Shown here one piece after another: positions 14,466 through 18,845 of a DNA stretch of 18,845 nt. This DNA comes from Actinomycetes bacterium (GTDB taxonomy: Bacteria; Actinomycetota; Acidimicrobiia; Acidimicrobiales; Palsa-688). The translations under genes were made by a program, and so were the position numbers. Under the pieces are notes generated by a model. That model was not told where the DNA came from. It did no database searches and saw nothing but the letters and a program-made list of their open reading frames with translations. Positions within the stretch are counted from its first letter, which is position 1; the number at the start of each line of letters is the position of its first letter. The stretch spans positions 1 to 18,845 of the forward strand of contig JAKAWM010000004.1 in NCBI GenBank assembly GCA_021827285.1, in the 5' to 3' direction.

Positions 14466-16198
14466 GCGCGGCGACCGGCGCCGTTGACCTTGACAACCGG
14501 CGGCCTCGCCGCCTCGCGCCGGGCCCTCTAAGCGGGGCGAGCCCAGCGCCAAGGCGGGCCACCCGCGTGCGCACGTGGGCGGCCATAGCATTATTGGCTC
14601 TGGTGGCCTTGACCGGTCTTACCGCCCTGCTGTACGACCTTTCCCGTCACGCCTTCCCAGGCAACGGCGACGGTGCTTCGATCGTGCTCGAAGCGAGCTC
14701 GATGGCGCACGGCAACTTGGCCCTGCGTGGCTGGGTCACGCCGCTCGACTCCTACTGGCTTTCCGACGCCCCCTTTTATGCCGCCTTTGTTGCCGTGCAG
14801 GGTATGGGGTTCAATTTGGTGCACTTGGTCCCGGCCTTCATCGGTGCCGTCGTGGTGCTGGTCGGGGCGTGCCTTGCTGCTCTCGACCGGCGCCCGGGAC
14901 CAGCGGCCCTTGGGGCGCTGAGCGTGGTCGCCATTGTTGGGCTGCCCAGCCTCAATCTGGCTCGGATCTTCTTGCAGGGCCCCGGTCACGTGGTCACGGC
15001 TCTGTGGTGCCTTCTCGCCTTCGCCTGCCTACGAAGCGGGCGCCTTGGCTGGCGATGGGTGGCCGCCATAGCTTTGCTGGCCGCCGCTACCATAAGCGAC
15101 CTGCTGGCCGTGGCCTTCGGGGTGGTGCCCGTGTTCCTCGTCGGGATGCTCGTCATGGCTCGTGCCCGCTCCGTCCGCCCGGGAATGGCCCCCGTCTCGG
15201 CCGCCGTGGCCGGCAGCGTCCTGGCCCTGGTCATAAGGCTGGCTGCCGATGTCGCTGGCACCTACCAGGTCATCAACCCCACTGAAAAGGCGGCCTATGG
15301 GCAAATGGGGCGTAACCTGGTCCACGCTTTTCAGTACGGGGCCAACCTTCTCGGGATCGGCTCGTCACCTTTGGTACGCGGCGTCACTCCCACAGCACTG
15401 GAGTTGGTGCACCTGGCGGGACTGGTCATGATGGTGGCCGTCTTGGCCGTGGCGGTGAGCTTGCTACGCCAGGTGGCCGTGGGTGACCGGCCTGAGCCAC
15501 CGCCGGACCGTCGGGCTGGTGCCCCATCCCGGCCTGATGCACCCGCTGACACCGCGCCCGCGTTTTTCCTTGATGGAGCACTTCTTTTCGGCATGGCCGG
15601 GTCCGTTTGCGTGTTCAGTTATCTGAGCACGTTCAGTTCGACATCCTTCGAGCGCTATCTCACGGCGGGGGTGATCTTCGGTGCCGTCCTCACCGGGCGC
15701 TACTTGGCGGTCGTGGCTGGGCACGTTCCCCCCGGCTGGTGGCGGCGGAGCCTCGCGGTGACCGTCGGGGGGGTCTTCTTGGCGTATGCCGCGGTTACAG
15801 GCTATTACCTCCATCCGCGGCCCATTGCCGTGGCGTACGGTTCGGTCAGCCGGTTCCTCGAAGCTCATCACCTGAAAGAGGGGTTGGCGGACTATTGGAC
15901 CGCCCAAACACTGACCGTGGCGAGTGGGGGCCGGGTGCTGGTCCGACCGGTCATCGCTGGCGGAGATGGGAGGCTGGTCCCCCATCAGCAGTACTCCGAG
16001 CCCAGCTGGTACCGCGGGCATCGCTTCAACTTCTTCGTAATAGCTGAGCGGCAAAGGGGGCCCTTCTTCAAGAAAACCAGCGCGAGTGCGGCTGGGTCCA
16101 CCTTCGGAGCGCCGGCCCACACATACACCGTTGACGGCTACGAGGTGCTCGTTTGGCGCACCCCGCGGGCGCTCCCCCCGGCTCCGGCAACCGCGTGA
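14462..16198 (+). CDS. Polytopic membrane protein, GT-C glycosyltransferase-like
   Basis: 578 residues from GTG 14462, which overlaps the previous stop in GTGA; an earlier start at 14408 would lie inside the previous gene. After a basic, Pro-rich N-terminus (1-38) there are about ten hydrophobic segments (roughly 39-59, 104-140, 147-165, 177-190, 198-234, 243-262, 314-335, 368-390, 400-420, 430-450), then a soluble C-terminal part of about 125 residues. The first outside loop has GNGDGASIVLEASSMAHGN and WVTPLDSYWLSDAPFY; acidic residues in this loop and the FERYLTAG motif (396-403) recall GT-C enzymes, which use polyprenyl-linked sugars. I do not recognise a closer family and no glycan genes are near. 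Coupled translation with the reductase is odd for a glycosyltransferase and may be incidental. Membrane protein certain, activity unknown. Confidence 0.55.
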   Translation: MSAATGAVDLDNRRPRRLAPGPLSGASPAPRRATRVRTWAAIALLALVALTGLTALLYDLSRHAFPGNGDGASIVLEASSMAHGNLALRGWVTPLDSYWLSDAPFYAAFVAVQGMGFNLVHLVPAFIGAVVVLVGACLAALDRRPGPAALGALSVVAIVGLPSLNLARIFLQGPGHVVTALWCLLAFACLRSGRLGWRWVAAIALLAAATISDLLAVAFGVVPVFLVGMLVMARARSVRPGMAPVSAAVAGSVLALVIRLAADVAGTYQVINPTEKAAYGQMGRNLVHAFQYGANLLGIGSSPLVRGVTPTALELVHLAGLVMMVAVLAVAVSLLRQVAVGDRPEPPPDRRAGAPSRPDAPADTAPAFFLDGALLFGMAGSVCVFSYLSTFSSTSFERYLTAGVIFGAVLTGRYLAVVAGHVPPGWWRRSLAVTVGGVFLAYAAVTGYYLHPRPIAVAYGSVSRFLEAHHLKEGLADYWTAQTLTVASGGRVLVRPVIAGGDGRLVPHQQYSEPSWYRGHRFNFFVIAERQRGPFFKKTSASAAGSTFGAPAHTYTVDGYEVLVWRTPRALPPAPATA

Positions 16199-16204
16199 GC
16201 CGGC

Positions 16205-16257
16205 CGCTTCGTCCAGGCAGATCCGGCCGGACGCTTCGTCCACGCAGATCCGGCCGG
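16205..16257. repeat. 26-bp direct repeat, two copies, 27-bp period
   Basis: Copies at 16205-16230 and 16232-16257 differ at one base (CCAGGCAG versus CCACGCAG). Each ends in GATCCGGCCGG. The pair lies directly after the stop of the membrane-protein gene and upstream of the MFS promoter region; it might serve as a 3'-end structure or protein-binding site. Confidence 0.8.
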
Positions 16258-16292
16258 CCGCGCCAGCACTTGACGGTGCTACCTGGCCACAC

Positions 16293-16313
16293 AGAGACGA
16301 AAGTCTCTATCAT
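16293..16313 (+). promoter_or_regulatory. Probable TetR operator overlapping a -10 box, upstream of the MFS exporter
   Basis: AGAGAC-GAAA-GTCTCT (16293-16308) is a perfect 6+6 inverted repeat. Its last base is the first base of TATCAT (16308-16313), a good -10 box for the MFS-tetR pair starting at 16361. Binding of the co-transcribed TetR protein here would block RNA polymerase, the usual autoregulated exporter design. No good -35 lies at the correct distance. Confidence 0.5.
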
Positions 16314-16360
16314 TTGCTAGTAGCTCTCACTTAAGGTGGGGAGGTAGGAGGCGCTGGCCA

Positions 16361-17953
16361 ATGATCGTGACCACAAGGGGCAGGTGGTGGGCGCTTGGCG
16401 CAGTGGTGCTGGCCGTCCTGGCCGTGGGCCTCGACCTGACCGTCCTCAGCGTTGCCTTGCCCACGCTGGCCGTTGCCCTCAAGGCGTCGGAGCCCGACCT
16501 GCAATGGTTCTCATCGGGATATGCCCTCGTGCTTGCTGCGGCCATGTTGCCCGCCGGCCTTCTCGGGGACCGGTACGGGCGCAAGAAGGTGATGCTCAGC
16601 TCCCTCGCTGCGTTCGCGGCCGGGTCACTGGCCTGTGCTTTCTCTCGTACCGCCCTGGAGCTCATCGCGGCCCGGGTATTGCTGGGCCTGGCCGGCGCGG
16701 GGCTGATCGTAATGGCCGTTTCGGCCCTGGCCGTGCTTTTCCCCCCGGAAGAGCGCCCCAAGGCAGTCGGGATCTGGGCCGCGGCCAACATCGTGTCCTT
16801 CCCGATCGGGCCCATCCTCGGGGGCTGGCTGCTCTCCCACTACTGGTGGGGATGGGTTTTCCTGATCAACGCGCCCATAGCCCTGATCGGCTTCGTCGCA
16901 GTCGTCTTGCTGGTACCCGAATCCTCATCCGCCGAGCGCCCCGGGATCGACGCCGTCGGTGTCCTCTTGTCGAGCGCGGGCCTGGTCGCCTTGACCTACG
17001 GCTTTATCCAAGCTGGCGAGCACGGGTGGGGCTCGCCTGGGGCGCTCGGGCTCATGATGATCGGGCTGGCGCTGATAATGGGCTTCTTTTCCTGGGAACG
17101 CGCCCTCGGGCATCGGCCGGGTGGCCAACCCCTCATAGATCTCAGCCTTTTCAGGTCGCCCGCCTTTAGCTGGGGAGTGGTCCTTTTCGCGGTCCTCACC
17201 TTGGCTCTTGTCGGGTTGCTCTTCGCTCTCCCCCAGTACTTCCAAGCTGTTGTGGGCACGAACGCCCAGGGGTCAGGGATCCGGCTCCTGCCCATCGTTG
17301 GGGGGATGATGCTGGGGCTGGCTCCTGCGCCCCGAGTTGCCCACTGGGCCGGCACCAAGCTCACGGTTGCGGCCGGGTTTGGCGTAGTGGCCGTGGGCCT
17401 CGGCCTGGGCGCGACTACCTCAGTTTCTTCGGGCGCGGCCTTCGTGGCTACTTGGATGGTGATCGTCGGGGCAGGCACCGGTCTAACCATGGCCGGGGCC
17501 GCGTCGGCGGCAGTCAGCGAGCTCTCCGAGGACAGGGCGGGCGTGGGTTCGGCCGTCTTGCAGGCGCTGAAGAACACTGGCGCACCCCTAGGCAGCGCCA
17601 TCTTGGGGAGCGCCCTCAGCTCCGCCTACATCGCCCGTTTGGGCCTGGCCCACCTCCCGCTGGCCGCCCAAGCTGCCCGTCAGAGCGTGTTCGCCGGCAT
17701 TTCCACGGCCCACCATCTCCGGTCCGCCTCCCTTCTGGCCACGGTGAAAGCCGCGTTTGCCCACGGCATGGATGCCGCGCTGATGGTCTCGGTGGGCTTC
17801 GCCCTCCTTGGTCTTGCGGTTTCCCTTGCCTTCCTACCCTCACAGGCGCGCTTGGCGGCCGTGGGCGCCGGCGCCGAGAAGGCTCCCCACCGGGCGAAAA
17901 TCCTGCCGGCTGACGGACGGGCACGCCCAGGCGGTGCCGGTGCCGAGAGATGA
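16361..17953 (+). CDS. MFS drug exporter, DHA2 (EmrB/QacA) family
   Basis: 530 residues, with 13-14 hydrophobic segments expected for the DHA2 family. ATG 16361 has AGGAGG 9 bases upstream. Motifs: LDLTVLSVALP at 24-34 (motif D1 with its membrane acid), GLLGDRYGRKKVM at 66-78 (motif A, cytoplasmic loop 2-3) and GPILGGWL at 150-157 (motif C, the antiporter motif). It should export lipophilic or aromatic compounds in exchange for protons. The gene overlaps the TetR gene by 4 bp and has an operator-like palindrome in its promoter, so substrate-induced expression is likely. With an aromatic-acid operon next door, export of phenolics could be a role, but antibiotics are equally possible. The C-terminal 40 residues are an unstructured basic tail. 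Confidence 0.9.
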   Translation: MIVTTRGRWWALGAVVLAVLAVGLDLTVLSVALPTLAVALKASEPDLQWFSSGYALVLAAAMLPAGLLGDRYGRKKVMLSSLAAFAAGSLACAFSRTALELIAARVLLGLAGAGLIVMAVSALAVLFPPEERPKAVGIWAAANIVSFPIGPILGGWLLSHYWWGWVFLINAPIALIGFVAVVLLVPESSSAERPGIDAVGVLLSSAGLVALTYGFIQAGEHGWGSPGALGLMMIGLALIMGFFSWERALGHRPGGQPLIDLSLFRSPAFSWGVVLFAVLTLALVGLLFALPQYFQAVVGTNAQGSGIRLLPIVGGMMLGLAPAPRVAHWAGTKLTVAAGFGVVAVGLGLGATTSVSSGAAFVATWMVIVGAGTGLTMAGAASAAVSELSEDRAGVGSAVLQALKNTGAPLGSAILGSALSSAYIARLGLAHLPLAAQAARQSVFAGISTAHHLRSASLLATVKAAFAHGMDAALMVSVGFALLGLAVSLAFLPSQARLAAVGAGAEKAPHRAKILPADGRARPGGAGAER

Positions 17954-18621
17954 GCCCCATGCCGGCGAAGGGTGACATCCGCGCCGGTGACGGTACCGGC
18001 TCGGGGGTTGGCCGGGCGAGGGAGGTGCTGGCAGACGAGCGCGCTGGCCCGGGCCTACGTGAGCGCAAGAAGGCCAGGACCCGGGCCGCCATCCAGCATG
18101 AGGCGTTGCGGCTGTTCCGGGAGCGGGGCTACGAAGCGACGACCATAGAGCAGATCGCCAACGCGGTGGAGGTCTCCCCGAGCACCCTGTTTCGCTACTT
18201 CCCCACGAAAGAGGATCTGGTCCTTACCGACGAGTACGACCCCTTGATCGTCGAGGCAGCACGGGCCCAACCGAGCCACCTTCGCCCCGCCGAGGCCCTG
18301 AGGCGGGCGCTGGGGGCCGTGTTCAGCCAGCTCGGCGATCAACAATGGGCCGACATCAGGCAGCGAGCAGAGCTGGCCTTTGCCGTCCCTGAGCTGCGCG
18401 CCAGCCTGCTTGACCAGCTGGCCCAGGTCGCCAGCCAAGTGGCCGGGTTGGTGGCCGAAAGAACCAGCCGTCCCCGGGACGACTTTGCCACCCAGGTCGA
18501 GGCCTGGGCCATTGTCGGGGTGATGATCGGCGCTGAGCTCTTCTGGGTCGAGCACCCGGGAACGGACCTGTTCCCCCTGGTGGATCTTGCCCTTAGGGAT
18601 CTGGGAGGCATCGGTAGGTAG
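17950..18621 (+). CDS. TetR-family transcriptional regulator
   Basis: 223 residues. ATG 17950 overlaps the MFS stop in ATGA, which indicates coupled translation. The first 35 residues are Gly/Arg-rich and probably disordered. The N-terminal DNA-binding domain follows: RERKKARTRAAIQHEALRLF (37-56), then the helix-turn-helix TTIEQIANAVEVSPSTLFRYFPTKEDL (64-90), typical TetR in both length and the closing Y-F-P-T-K. The C-terminal helical part should bind the inducer. It is probably the repressor of the exporter and of itself through the palindrome at 16293-16308. Specific ligand not predictable. Confidence 0.92.
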   Translation: MSPMPAKGDIRAGDGTGSGVGRAREVLADERAGPGLRERKKARTRAAIQHEALRLFRERGYEATTIEQIANAVEVSPSTLFRYFPTKEDLVLTDEYDPLIVEAARAQPSHLRPAEALRRALGAVFSQLGDQQWADIRQRAELAFAVPELRASLLDQLAQVASQVAGLVAERTSRPRDDFATQVEAWAIVGVMIGAELFWVEHPGTDLFPLVDLALRDLGGIGR

Positions 18622-18676
18622 TCCCAGCCCAACCTATCCGGGCCGGCACAGCTCGGCTCGACCGGGGGGAAAGGTT

Positions 18677-18695
18677 TGACCGAGGACGCCGGTCA
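18677..18695 (-). terminator. Hairpin at the end of the uracil-DNA glycosylase gene, possible terminator
   Basis: TGACCG and CGGTCA form a perfect 6-bp stem around a 7-base loop (18677-18695). It includes the TGA stop of the minus-strand gene. On that strand the hairpin is followed by AACCTTTCC, only weakly T-rich. It lies between convergent genes, where a terminator is expected. Confidence 0.35.
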
Positions 18696-18845
18696 TAGCT
18701 TCCCGGCGCGTCCTCCAGCCAGTTGCCAGGCACGCCGCACCACTGCGTCCAGCATCTCAACCGAAAGCCGCCCGGTGAAGGTGTTCTGCTGGCTCGGGTG
18801 GTAGGAACAGACGAGGTGGCGGCCGTCAGAGGCTGCTACCTCCAC
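18693..18845 (-). CDS. Uracil-DNA glycosylase, family 5 (UdgB-like), C-terminal fragment
   Basis: A minus-strand frame enters from the right edge and stops at TGA 18695-18693, giving the last 50 residues. It contains CSYHPSQQNTFTGRLS, which is the second active-site motif of UdgB-type uracil-DNA glycosylases, as in the mycobacterial enzyme. These iron-sulfur enzymes remove uracil, and in family 5 also other deaminated bases, from DNA to start base-excision repair. The helix after it (VEMLDAVVRRAWQLA) also fits. The Fe-S cysteines and the first motif are outside the window. Convergent with the TetR gene; function is unrelated to its neighbours. Confidence 0.88.
   Translation of the reverse strand: MEVAASDGRHLVCSYHPSQQNTFTGRLSVEMLDAVVRRAWQLAGGRAGKL

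Noticed and set aside
16270..16313. TTGACG (16270) as the -35 partner of TATCAT (16308)
   Set aside because: The spacer would be 32 bases, far too long; TTGACG has no acceptable -10 at 16-18 bases.

Overview
This is a gene-dense, high-GC window (clearly above 60% G+C by eye) that looks like a chromosomal segment of an actinobacterium. The evidence is GTG and TTG starts with good Shine-Dalgarno sites, short or overlapping gene junctions, a GabD1-type aldehyde dehydrogenase, EmrB/QacA-type and TetR genes, and a family 5 (UdgB-type) uracil-DNA glycosylase. An acidimicrobial-type actinobacterium is my guess; nothing in the window proves the lineage. I see no rRNA or tRNA gene, no insertion sequence, no phage gene and no CRISPR array.

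Left part (1-6.6 kb): the C-terminal end of a GNAT acetyltransferase, then a gene-poor stretch, a secreted phosphodiester-glycosidase-like protein, and an AqpZ-like aquaporin. A LarA/DUF2088-family protein follows on the minus strand, divergent from a GabD1-like aldehyde dehydrogenase. An aldo/keto reductase on the minus strand closes this part.

Middle part (6.6-8.6 kb, minus strand): a 6-phosphofructokinase with an unusual nucleotide-site signature, a 42-bp tandem repeat, and a MarR-family regulator whose 3' end lies inside the repeat.

Core (8.6-16.2 kb, plus strand): the most interesting part. Divergent from the MarR gene are a Tat-exported amino-acid-type ABC substrate-binding protein, a hydroxycinnamoyl-CoA hydratase-lyase (FerB/HCHL type), an NDP-forming acyl-CoA synthetase (FerA type), a zinc-free quinone/alkene reductase-like MDR protein and a polytopic GT-C-like membrane protein. 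Genes two to five are tightly spaced (overlap of 8 bp, gap of 42 bp, overlap of 4 bp). Read together, this is a probable ferulate/p-coumarate uptake and side-chain-cleavage locus. FerA would make the CoA thioester, FerB would release the benzaldehyde plus acetyl-CoA, and the MarR protein would sense the pathway, as FerC does for ferBA in Sphingobium and CouR does in Rhodopseudomonas. The aldehyde dehydrogenase at 4.2 kb could oxidise the aldehyde product, but its sequence points more to succinate-semialdehyde-type substrates. No ABC permease or ATPase and no ring-cleavage genes are in view.

Right end (16.2-18.8 kb): a 27-bp-period direct repeat, an operator-like palindrome, a DHA2-family MFS exporter overlapping a TetR regulator by 4 bp, and the C-terminal 50 residues of a uracil-DNA glycosylase on the minus strand.
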